Source: Actinomadura sp. DC4
GTDB taxonomy: Bacteria > Actinomycetota > Actinomycetes > Streptosporangiales > Streptosporangiaceae
DNA length: 64,000 bases
Assembly (NCBI RefSeq): GCF_030406325.1
Contig: NZ_JAUEQY010000001.1
Span: 186,001 to 250,000 of the forward strand
Direction of reading: 5' to 3'
A model generated the notes under the pieces. The model saw nothing but the letters and a program-made list of their open reading frames with translations, had not been told where the DNA came from and did not search any database. Made by a program: the position numbers and the translations under genes. Within the stretch, counting starts at the first letter, position 1. Each line of letters opens with the position of its first letter. Below are positions 1 through 8,583 of the stretch, in pieces.

Positions 1-2
1 CG

Positions 3-3000
3 CTGCCCGCCCTCATCATCCTCGCCGTCCTGACCATGCTGTTCGCCGGGGTCTCGCCAGGCCCGGCGTCCGCCGCGACCGCCTCCTCGCCCCTCCGGGT
101 GTCGGCCGCCACCACCGAACGCGCGACGAACCCCGTCGGCGTCGACGCCGCCAAGCCCCGCCTCGGCTGGCGTCTCTCCTCCTCCGCACGCGGCCAGGCC
201 CAGTCCGCCTACCAGATCAGGGTCTCCTCGCCCCCTGGTGACGGCGTCTGGGACAGCGGCCGGGTCCGGAGCACCCAGTCCGTCGACGTGCCCTACGGCG
301 GCCCCGCGCTGAAGTCGGGTCAGCGCTACCGCTGGCGGGTCCGCGTCTGGGACGCGCGGGGCAAGGCGTCGGCCTGGAGCACGACGTCGTCCTTCGAGAC
401 CGGCCTGCGGGCGCAGGACTGGACCGCCAAGTGGATCGGCAGCCCGGCCACGACCCCGAGCCTGAGCGGCGCGAACTGGATCTGGTACCCCGAGGGCGAC
501 CCGGCCTCCAGCGTCCCGGCCGCCACCCGCTACCTCCGCCGTACGGTCGACCTCGGCGCCGGCGCGATCACCAGCGGGCAGTTCACCCTCACCGCGGACG
601 ACCAGTTCACGCTGTGGGTCAACGGCAAGAAGATCGACGCGACGCCGCCGACCACGGACATCTGGAAGCAGGCGCGGCTCGAGGACGTCACGTCCGCGCT
701 GCACGCCGGCGTGAACACCGTCGCGATCCAGGCGACCAACACCAGCGCGGGTCCCGCCGGGGTGATCGGCCGCCTGCACGTCGAGCGGTCCGGCGCCGCC
801 GCCGTCGACGTCGTCACCGACACCTCCTTCAAGGCGGCGCAGACCGCCGCCGCCGGCTGGGAGCAGCCCGGTTTCGACGACTCGTCCTGGCCCGCCGCGA
901 AGGACGCCGGAGCGTACGGCTCGGGTCCGTGGGGGAGCCAGGTCATCCAGCCGTCGCCGCCGGTGCCGTACCTGCGGCACGGGTTCCAGCTCGGCAAGCC
1001 CGTCGCGAGCGCACGCCTGTACGTCTCCGCGCTCGGCCTGTACGAGGCCCACATCAACGGCAGGCGGGTCGGGAACGACGACTTCACGCCGGGCTGGACC
1101 GACTACAACAAGCGCGTCCAGTACCAGACCTACGACGTCACCTCGCTGCTCCACCAGGGCGACAACGCGATCGGCGCGCTGCTCGGCGACGGCTGGTACT
1201 CGGGCAACATCGGCTTCGCCGGCACGCACGTGTACGGCCGGCAGCCGTGGTTCCTCGGCCAGCTCCAGGTCGACTTCACCGACGGCACGTCCCAGACCGT
1301 GGGCACCGACGGCTCGTGGAAGACGGCCGCCGGCCCGCTGCGGTCCTCCGACATCTACATGGGCGAGACCTACGACGCACGGGCCGAGCGGCCCGGCTGG
1401 GACGCCACCGGTTTCAACGACGCGTCCTGGCCGGCCGCCAAGGTCAACACGACCGTGACGCCGAACCTCGTCGCGCAGGCCGGGCCGCCGGTACGCGTCG
1501 ACACGGTGATCAAGCCGGTCAAGCGGACCCAGCCCACGCCCGGGGTCTTCGTCTTCGACCTCGGCCAGAACATGGTCGGCTGGAACCGCCTGACGGTCTC
1601 CGGCGCGGCCGGCACCACGGTGACCCTGCGCAACGCCGAGGTGCTCAATCCCGACGGCACGATCTACACCGCCAATCTGCGCGGCGCGGCCGACACCGAC
1701 CACTACACGCTCAAGGGCGGCGGCACCGAGACGTACGAGCCCCGGTTCACCTACCGCGGGTACCGGTACGTCGAGGTGACCGGCTATCCGGGCACACCCG
1801 CCCTGGACGCGGTCGCCGGGGTGGTCGCGCACGCGGACGCGCCGCCGAACGGCACCCTGACCACATCCGATCCGCTGGTCAACCAGATCCAGCACAACAT
1901 CGTGTGGGGGCAGAAGGGCAACTTCTTCAGCGTCCCCACCGACTGCCCGCAGCGCGACGAGCGGCTCGGCTGGACCGGTGACATCGGCGCGTTCGCGCCG
2001 ACCTCGACGTTCAACATGAACGCCGACGCGTTCCTGGCCAAGTTCACCACCGACCTCGCCGACGCCCAGACCTCCGACGGGGCCTACACCGACGTCGCCC
2101 CGGCGGTCTCCGGCGGCTCCGGCACGGCCGGCTGGGGCGACGCGGGCGTGATCATCCCGTACACCCTGTGGCAGCGCTACGGCGACCTGCAGGTCGTACG
2201 GGACCGGTACTCCTCGATGCAGAGGTGGATCGACTACCTCAAGGCGCACAGCACCGGGCTGATCCGGCCCGCGCAGGGCTACGGCGACTGGCTCAACGTG
2301 GCCGACGACACGCCGCTGGACCTGATCGGCACGGCCTACTTCGCCCACTCGGTGGACCTGGTCGCGCAGATGGCGGACGGTATCGGCGACCACGCCGCCG
2401 CGGCGACGTACCGCACGCTGTGGGGTCAGATCCGCGACGCGTTCGACGCCAAGTACGTCAAGTCCGACGCCACGGTGGGCGGCGGCAGCCAGACCGCGTA
2501 CGTCCTGGCGCTGTCGGACGACCTGCTGCCCTCCGCCCAGGTGACGCCGGCCGCGAACAAGCTCGTGGCCAACATCGCCGCCCACGGCGGGCACCTCACG
2601 ACCGGCTTCCTCGGCACCGGCGAACTGCTGCCGACGCTCACGAGGACCGGCCACAACGACGTCGCCTACCAGATCCTGCAGCAGAAGACGTTCCCGTCGT
2701 GGGGCTATGAGATCGACAAGGGCGCGACCACGATCTGGGAGCGCTGGGACGGCATCAAGACCGACGGCACCTTCAACGACCCCGGCATGAACTCCTTCAA
2801 CCACTACGGGCTCGGCTCGGTCGGCGACTGGATGTACCAGAACGTCGCCGGCATCGCGCCCGCGGCGCCCGGCTACCGGCGCGTCGTGGTCCACCCGAGG
2901 CCCGGGGGCACGCTGACCTGGGCGAAGGCGAGCTACCGGTCCGACTACGGCGACATCACCAGCACGTGGTCGGTTGCGAAGGGCCACTTCAGCCTCGACG

Positions 3001-3149
3001 TCGACGTCCCCGTGGGCACCACCGCCGAGGTGTGGGTGCCGGCCGGGGGCACCACCAAGGTCAGCGCCGACGGCGCGACGTTCGCCCGCACCCAGGGCGG
3101 CGACGCGGTGTACACCGTGGGCTCGGGCGCCTGGCACTTCCACACCTGA
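3..3149 (+). CDS. Secreted alpha-L-rhamnosidase, GH78 (5' end outside window)
   Basis: Hydrolyses terminal alpha-L-rhamnose from glycosides outside the cell. The frame is open to the left edge and reads a hydrophobic stretch (LPALIILAVLTMLFAG) ending in ASA, so the true start and part of the signal peptide lie upstream; the ATG at 36 is internal to that signal. Domains in order: fibronectin-like N-terminal region, an inserted carbohydrate-binding-like segment (about residues 145-290 counted from the ATG at 36), the rhamnosidase N domain, the (alpha/alpha)6 catalytic domain with CPQRDERLGWTGD near residue 636 and TTIWERWDG near 898, and a beta-sandwich C-domain. It is followed after 60 bases by a GH106-like gene and then an isomerase, so it belongs to a rhamnoside-utilisation block. 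Confidence 0.9.
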   Translation: MPALIILAVLTMLFAGVSPGPASAATASSPLRVSAATTERATNPVGVDAAKPRLGWRLSSSARGQAQSAYQIRVSSPPGDGVWDSGRVRSTQSVDVPYGGPALKSGQRYRWRVRVWDARGKASAWSTTSSFETGLRAQDWTAKWIGSPATTPSLSGANWIWYPEGDPASSVPAATRYLRRTVDLGAGAITSGQFTLTADDQFTLWVNGKKIDATPPTTDIWKQARLEDVTSALHAGVNTVAIQATNTSAGPAGVIGRLHVERSGAAAVDVVTDTSFKAAQTAAAGWEQPGFDDSSWPAAKDAGAYGSGPWGSQVIQPSPPVPYLRHGFQLGKPVASARLYVSALGLYEAHINGRRVGNDDFTPGWTDYNKRVQYQTYDVTSLLHQGDNAIGALLGDGWYSGNIGFAGTHVYGRQPWFLGQLQVDFTDGTSQTVGTDGSWKTAAGPLRSSDIYMGETYDARAERPGWDATGFNDASWPAAKVNTTVTPNLVAQAGPPVRVDTVIKPVKRTQPTPGVFVFDLGQNMVGWNRLTVSGAAGTTVTLRNAEVLNPDGTIYTANLRGAADTDHYTLKGGGTETYEPRFTYRGYRYVEVTGYPGTPALDAVAGVVAHADAPPNGTLTTSDPLVNQIQHNIVWGQKGNFFSVPTDCPQRDERLGWTGDIGAFAPTSTFNMNADAFLAKFTTDLADAQTSDGAYTDVAPAVSGGSGTAGWGDAGVIIPYTLWQRYGDLQVVRDRYSSMQRWIDYLKAHSTGLIRPAQGYGDWLNVADDTPLDLIGTAYFAHSVDLVAQMADGIGDHAAAATYRTLWGQIRDAFDAKYVKSDATVGGGSQTAYVLALSDDLLPSAQVTPAANKLVANIAAHGGHLTTGFLGTGELLPTLTRTGHNDVAYQILQQKTFPSWGYEIDKGATTIWERWDGIKTDGTFNDPGMNSFNHYGLGSVGDWMYQNVAGIAPAAPGYRRVVVHPRPGGTLTWAKASYRSDYGDITSTWSVAKGHFSLDVDVPVGTTAEVWVPAGGTTKVSADGATFARTQGGDAVYTVGSGAWHFHT

Positions 3150-3209
3150 TCAACCCGTGGCGGCGGGCCGCGCGCGGGCCCGCCGCCACACCGACCGTTG
3201 GGAGCATGG

Positions 3210-6200
3210 ATGACCGTCGGCAAGCGGGTCCGGATGCGGGCCGAGCGAGCCTGGGTGAGGACCGGGGCGGCCGCCCTTCTCGCGCTGTCCCTGTTCGCCG
3301 TCGCGCCGGCCACGGCGGAGGGATCCCCGGTCCCCGCCGCGGCGGTCCCGGCACTGACCCGCGCCACCTTCGCCGACCCTCCCGCCTCCGTACGGCCCAA
3401 GTACCGCTGGTGGCAGCCGCTGGCCTACACCCAGGACGGCGAGCTCGCCGCCGAGCTCGACCAGATCAAGAAGGCGGGAGGCGGCGGCGCCGAGGTCGCG
3501 CCCTTCAACGTCGAGGGCACGGGGAACAACACCGATCCCTTCCTGCAGACGTACGGCTGGGGCACCCCGCTGTGGGCGGGCAAGACCAAGACGATGCTGG
3601 CGGCGGCCAGGTCCGACGGGCTCAGCCTCGACTTCACGATCGGCCCCCGCTGGCCCGCGACCGTCCCCTCGGTGACCGACGTCAACGACCCCGGCGCGCA
3701 GCAGCAGATCGTCTTCTCCCATGAGTTCCTGCGGGGCGGCACCGGCAGGTCCGGGCCGCTGCCGGCCGGCCTGAACGTCGCGCCGCCCGCGGGAGCGAAC
3801 ACGACCCTCATCGCGGCGCTCCTCGCCAGGTGCGCCGACCCGGCCTGCGGCGACGCCTCCAGCGCACCGCGGCTGCTCGACCGGTCCAGCGTCGTCGACG
3901 TGACCTCGAAGGTGGACGCACAGGGCGACCTGTCGGTCGAGGCCCCGGGAGACGCGAGCAGCACGTACGCGCTGATCGCCTTCTACCAGGCGCCCACCGG
4001 CCAGTCGCTGTCCGGCTACACCGCCACCGGCACCAACTACGTCCTGGACACTTTCGGCAAGGCCGGCGCCAGGGCCACCACGGACTTCTACGACGAGCAC
4101 ATCCTCACCCCTGACGTGCGGAAACTGCTCGCCCAGATGGGCACCGGCGACCTGTTCGAGGACTCCCTCGAACTCGGCAGCACGCAGAAGTGGACGCCGG
4201 ACCTGCTCACGCAGTGGCGGAGGCTGCGCGGATACGACCCGGTCGACGTTCTCCCGGCGCTGGCCGGCGCGGGCGACCAGGGCATCACCGCCCAGCCGTT
4301 CTTCGACTTCGGCGACGGCCTCGGCGCCCGCGTGCGCACCGACTACCGGCAGACCCTCAGCGACCTCTACATCGCGAACCGGCTCGACGTGCTGCGTCAG
4401 TGGGCCCACGAACACCACCTGAGCACGCGCGTCCAGCCGTACGGCATCCCGGTGGACATCTCCGACGCCGCCTCGCACATCGACGTCCCCGAAGGGGAGT
4501 CGCTCGCGTTCGGGCAGTCGGCCGGCGCCTACAGCAACGTGCAGGACTACCGGGTGGTCGCCACCGGGGCGCACCTGTCCGGCCGTCCCGTCGTCTCGGA
4601 CGAGTGCTGCGCCTTCTCCGGCGCGGTCTGGGGTTCGACCGCCGGCGCCGGCTCGGACGCCTCGAACCTGCAGGCCGTGTACCGCGGCTTCGCCGGCGGG
4701 GTGAACCAGCTCGTCTGGCACGGCTTCCCCTACCTGACCAAGGGCCCGCAGGGCGCCGGCGCACAGGAGGTGTGGCCCGGCATGAGCTACGGCGGCAACA
4801 CCTCCTACTCCGAGGCGTGGGGCGCCAAGGGCGGCCCGAACTGGGCCGACTACCGTTCGGTCAACGACAGCCTGGCCCGCATGCAGCTCGTGCTCAGGCA
4901 GGGCGAGCCGAGGTTCGACCTGGCCGTGTACTGGCAGGACTTCGGGCTGAACGGCACCGGGACCACGGGGACCGGCTCGAACAGGCTGGTCCAGAGCTCG
5001 TCGGCACTGGCGGCCGCGGGCTACACCTATGAGTACCTCAGCCCGGCCCAGCTCCGGAGCGAGGACGCCGCGTACCGTGACGGCGCCCTGTTCGGCGACC
5101 GCTCGGCGTACCACGCGGTGCTGCTGAACGACCAGGCGACGATGCCGGTCGACGCCGCCGAGAGACTGCTGCGGCTCGCGCGGCAGGGGCTGCCCGTGGT
5201 CATCGCCGGCGACCTGCCGAGCACCGTCCCCGGGGCCCGGGACGCGGCGGCCCAGGACGCGAGGCTCAGGTCCGTCGTCACCCAGCTGGCCGGGCAGCGC
5301 AGCGTCGTACGGGTGGCGAGTGAGGCGGACGCGCCGGCCGCCCTGGCGCGCCTGCGCGTGACGCCCGCCGCCACGCCGCAGAGCGGCGCCATCCTCGACG
5401 TGCGCAGGCACGCGGACGCGGCCGACTACTACTACCTCTACAACCAGACGAACACCACGACCGCGCAGACGCTCACCCTCACCGGCGACGGCACGCCGTA
5501 CCGGCTGAACACCTGGACCGGTGAGATCACCCCGATCTCCGGTCACACGTCCGGGCACGGCACGGTCACCGTTCCCGTACGGCTGGCCGGCGGCGACGCC
5601 GAGATCATCGCGGTCACGCCACGGCACGACGCCACCTTCGGCGGTGCGCCGCCGCGGCCCCGTGCGGAGAGCGCCCCGGCCGGAACGCCGGAGCCGGTGG
5701 CGCTGGGCGACTGGTCGCTCTCGGTGGACGGCTGGGGACCCGGCGCGTCCGGCCTGCCGGGCGACACCGCGCACAAGACGCTCGGGCCGGTCACGCTCAA
5801 GGCCGGCGCGGACGGCAGGCTGCCGGCATGGTCGGCGATCACGCCCGGCAACGGCTACCCCGCAGACCTGAAGGACGTATCCGGGACGGGCACCTACACG
5901 GCGCACGTCACCCTGGGCGCCGAGTGGAAGGGCGTCAGCGGCGCGAACCTCGATCTCGGCGTCCCGGTGGACACCGTGACCGTACGGGTCAACGGGCACG
6001 ACCTGCCCCCGCTCGACCAGGCCGACCTGCGCCAGGTCGACGTCGGCCGGTACCTGCGCGCGGGCGACAACACGATCACGGTCCGGGTCGCCTCGACGCT
6101 GCTCAACGCGGTACGCGTCGCACCGGGCACGGGCGCGTCGTCGCGGACGCCGATGGACTACGGGCTGTTCGGGCCGGTCACCCTCACGCCGTACGCCGGC

Positions 6201-6947
6201 ACCCGGCCGCTGCTGACCGCCACGGCGCTGGAGACGTCGCTGCCGCTGGCCGAGGGCGGGTACAACCGGGCCACCGTGCTGGTCGGCAACGGCTCCGGCC
6301 GGCCGGTCGGGGTGACGCTCAGCGCGTCGGCCGCCCCGGGGATCACCGCGACGCCGCCGAAGGGGCGCGTCACGATCCCGGCCGGCGGCTCGGTGGCACT
6401 GCCGGTCGAGCTGCGCGACTCCGGCGTCGCGACCGGGACGAGCACCCTGACGGTGACGGCGCGCGGTGACACCGGCCTGACCTCGATGACCTCGGTGACC
6501 CTGCGGCATTCGGCCGACCTGGCCCTCAACCCGGGCGGCACGCCGTTCCCGCGCGTGGTCGCGGACGCGAGCCAGGACCGCTATCCGGCCACCCTCGCGG
6601 CGGACGGATCGGCCGACACCTTCTGGGTGTCCTGGGGCAGGGCCGCCGGGCAGGGCCCCAGCGCGAGCCGTCCGGTGCGGTACGGCCTCGACTTCGGCGC
6701 GGCCGTCGGCATCGGCTCCGTCACCGTCGGCGGGCGGTCCAACTACGGGCCGCGCGACTACGACGTCCAGGTGTCCTCTGACGGCCGGAACTGGCGGACG
6801 GTGGCCACCGCGACAGACACCCCGAAGGCGGGGGGAACGACGGCCTTCACCCCGGTGAGCGCCCGCTACCTGCGGCTCAGCATCATCAGGAGTTGGGACT
6901 CCGTCAACGCCAACGTGCAGATGAGCGGGCTCACGGTGCGTCCGTGA
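3210..6947 (+). CDS. Secreted GH106-like glycosidase with C-terminal F5/8C domain
   Basis: Large exported glycosidase, 1245 aa, probably an alpha-L-rhamnosidase acting on branched plant or microbial polysaccharide. I chose the ATG at 3210 because GGGAG lies five bases upstream; a TTG at 3198 is the alternative. An Ala-rich signal peptide precedes a domain starting PPASVRPKYRWWQP, the pattern I associate with GH106 (RP..RWW..... with a Gly-rich AGGGGAEVAPF helix start). A beta-sandwich region with galactose-binding-like features (about 830-960), a CARDB-like segment and a discoidin (F5/8 type C) domain at about 1110-1245 follow. The catalytic residues were not assigned. It sits between a GH78 gene and an isomerase gene. 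GH2-like architecture is the main alternative. Confidence 0.72.
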   Translation: MTVGKRVRMRAERAWVRTGAAALLALSLFAVAPATAEGSPVPAAAVPALTRATFADPPASVRPKYRWWQPLAYTQDGELAAELDQIKKAGGGGAEVAPFNVEGTGNNTDPFLQTYGWGTPLWAGKTKTMLAAARSDGLSLDFTIGPRWPATVPSVTDVNDPGAQQQIVFSHEFLRGGTGRSGPLPAGLNVAPPAGANTTLIAALLARCADPACGDASSAPRLLDRSSVVDVTSKVDAQGDLSVEAPGDASSTYALIAFYQAPTGQSLSGYTATGTNYVLDTFGKAGARATTDFYDEHILTPDVRKLLAQMGTGDLFEDSLELGSTQKWTPDLLTQWRRLRGYDPVDVLPALAGAGDQGITAQPFFDFGDGLGARVRTDYRQTLSDLYIANRLDVLRQWAHEHHLSTRVQPYGIPVDISDAASHIDVPEGESLAFGQSAGAYSNVQDYRVVATGAHLSGRPVVSDECCAFSGAVWGSTAGAGSDASNLQAVYRGFAGGVNQLVWHGFPYLTKGPQGAGAQEVWPGMSYGGNTSYSEAWGAKGGPNWADYRSVNDSLARMQLVLRQGEPRFDLAVYWQDFGLNGTGTTGTGSNRLVQSSSALAAAGYTYEYLSPAQLRSEDAAYRDGALFGDRSAYHAVLLNDQATMPVDAAERLLRLARQGLPVVIAGDLPSTVPGARDAAAQDARLRSVVTQLAGQRSVVRVASEADAPAALARLRVTPAATPQSGAILDVRRHADAADYYYLYNQTNTTTAQTLTLTGDGTPYRLNTWTGEITPISGHTSGHGTVTVPVRLAGGDAEIIAVTPRHDATFGGAPPRPRAESAPAGTPEPVALGDWSLSVDGWGPGASGLPGDTAHKTLGPVTLKAGADGRLPAWSAITPGNGYPADLKDVSGTGTYTAHVTLGAEWKGVSGANLDLGVPVDTVTVRVNGHDLPPLDQADLRQVDVGRYLRAGDNTITVRVASTLLNAVRVAPGTGASSRTPMDYGLFGPVTLTPYAGTRPLLTATALETSLPLAEGGYNRATVLVGNGSGRPVGVTLSASAAPGITATPPKGRVTIPAGGSVALPVELRDSGVATGTSTLTVTARGDTGLTSMTSVTLRHSADLALNPGGTPFPRVVADASQDRYPATLAADGSADTFWVSWGRAAGQGPSASRPVRYGLDFGAAVGIGSVTVGGRSNYGPRDYDVQVSSDGRNWRTVATATDTPKAGGTTAFTPVSARYLRLSIIRSWDSVNANVQMSGLTVRP

Positions 6948-6964
6948 GGCCTGAAGGGATCGAT

Positions 6965-8377
6965 ATGACCGAGAACAAGGGACAGGTACGCGTCGGGCTG
7001 GTCGCCGGAGGGCTCGGGGCCTACTGGCCGCAGTTCCCCGACCTGCTGCCGCAGTTGCGCCGCTCGGCGACGCGCGTGGTGGAGCGGATGCGCGGCCTCG
7101 GCGCCGACGTGGTCGACGCCGGGTTCGTCTCCGACGAGCGCGAGGGCGCGGCGGCGGCCGAGAAACTGCGGGCGGCGGGCTGCGACATCATCGTGGGCTT
7201 CCTCACGACGTACATGACCGCGACCATGCTCGTGCCGGTCGCCCAGCGCAGCGGCGCGCCGGTGCTGCTGATCAACCTGCAGCCGACCGAGTCGATGGAG
7301 CACGAGACCTTCGACACCGGGCAGTGGCTGGCCTACTGCGGAGCCTGCCCGCTGCCGGAGATGGCCAACGCGTTCCTGCGCTGCGGCATCCCGTTCCGTT
7401 CGGTCTCGGGCTACCTGGAGGACGAGCGGGCCTGGGAGAAGATCGGCCGCTGGGTGCGCGCGGCCGGCGTACGGGCGGCGCTGCGGCGCGGGCGGCACGG
7501 CCTGATGGGCCACCTCTACCCGGGCATGCTCGACGTCTCGACCGACCTGACGCTCGTGAGCGCCCACTTCGGCGGCCACATGGAGGTCCTGGAATTCGAC
7601 GACCTGCGGGTCCGCGTGGAGAAGGTCACCGACACCGAGATCGCGGCCAAGAAGAAGGAGGCCACGGACGTCTTCGCGCTGGACGACTCGGTGAAGGAGG
7701 ACGACTTCGGCTGGGCGGCGCGCGTCGCCGTCGGACTGGACCGGCTCGCGGACGACTTCGGGCTCGACAGCCTCGCGTACTACCACCGCGGCCTGGACGG
7801 AGAGGTCCACGAACGCCTGGGCGCGGGCATGATCCTCGGCGCCTCCCTGCTGACCGCGCGCGGCGTCCCGGCGGTCGGCGAGTACGAGCTGCGCACCTCG
7901 CTGGCGATGCTGATCATGGACCGGCTGGGCGCGGGTGGGTCGTTCACCGAGTTCCAGGCGCTCGACTTCGCCCGGGGCCACGTCGAGATGGGCCACGACG
8001 GGCCCGCCCACCTGGCCATCAGCGACGGGCGGCCGCTGCTGCGCGGACTCGGCGTCTACCACGGCAAACGCGGTTACGGCGTCTCGGTGGAGTTCGACGT
8101 GAAGCACGGCCCGGTCACCGCGTTCGGCCTCCGGCAGGGCCGCGACGGGGCGTACGCCTTCGTGGCCTCGGAGGGCGAGGTGGTCGGCGGCCCGCTCCTG
8201 CGGATCGGCAACACGACGTCGCGGGTGGACTTCGGCGTCGACCCAGGAGAGTGGACCGACGCCTGGAGCGCGACGGGCATCTCCCACCACTGGGCGATCG
8301 GCACCGGCCACCGGATCGCCGACCTGCGCGCCCTCGCCGACCTCATGGAGTTCGAGCTCATCGAGGTGCGCCCCTGA
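6965..8377 (+). CDS. L-arabinose/L-fucose isomerase-like protein
   Basis: Cytoplasmic aldose-ketose isomerase-like protein, 470 aa, probably acting on a pentose or deoxyhexose released by the neighbouring rhamnosidases. The ATG at 6965 has GAAGGGA six bases upstream and starts 17 bases after the GH106-like gene, so the genes are co-transcribed. The N-terminal Rossmann-like part (VRVGLVAGGLGAYWPQF, then IIVGFLTTYMTATML) and the mid-region (MGHLYPGMLDVSTDL, HFGGHMEVLEFDDL) match the arabinose isomerase fold family; candidate metal ligands (His and Glu in the C-terminal half) were not individually placed. The true substrate, rhamnose, arabinose or fucose, cannot be read from sequence. Confidence 0.68.
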   Translation: MTENKGQVRVGLVAGGLGAYWPQFPDLLPQLRRSATRVVERMRGLGADVVDAGFVSDEREGAAAAEKLRAAGCDIIVGFLTTYMTATMLVPVAQRSGAPVLLINLQPTESMEHETFDTGQWLAYCGACPLPEMANAFLRCGIPFRSVSGYLEDERAWEKIGRWVRAAGVRAALRRGRHGLMGHLYPGMLDVSTDLTLVSAHFGGHMEVLEFDDLRVRVEKVTDTEIAAKKKEATDVFALDDSVKEDDFGWAARVAVGLDRLADDFGLDSLAYYHRGLDGEVHERLGAGMILGASLLTARGVPAVGEYELRTSLAMLIMDRLGAGGSFTEFQALDFARGHVEMGHDGPAHLAISDGRPLLRGLGVYHGKRGYGVSVEFDVKHGPVTAFGLRQGRDGAYAFVASEGEVVGGPLLRIGNTTSRVDFGVDPGEWTDAWSATGISHHWAIGTGHRIADLRALADLMEFELIEVRP

Positions 8378-8583
8378 CCGACGGGTGCCCCGCGCACCCT
8401 TCCCACCTGACGGCCGAGCCACGGGACGCCGCGGACCCGCTCGGCCGGCACGTCCGGAGATTCGTCCAGGCGAGCGGTGCGGAGGCGGTGATCCGCTCGC
8501 CGAGCCCGGGCGGGAGGGCGTTGCCCCGCCCTCCCGCCCGGTGAATCCCTCATCCCGTCATGTCCTAGGAGTGCGAGGAACCC

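Noticed and set aside
3150-6509. Open frame of 1119 codons on the minus strand
   Set aside because: Complement of the GH106-like gene; no start signal or domain.
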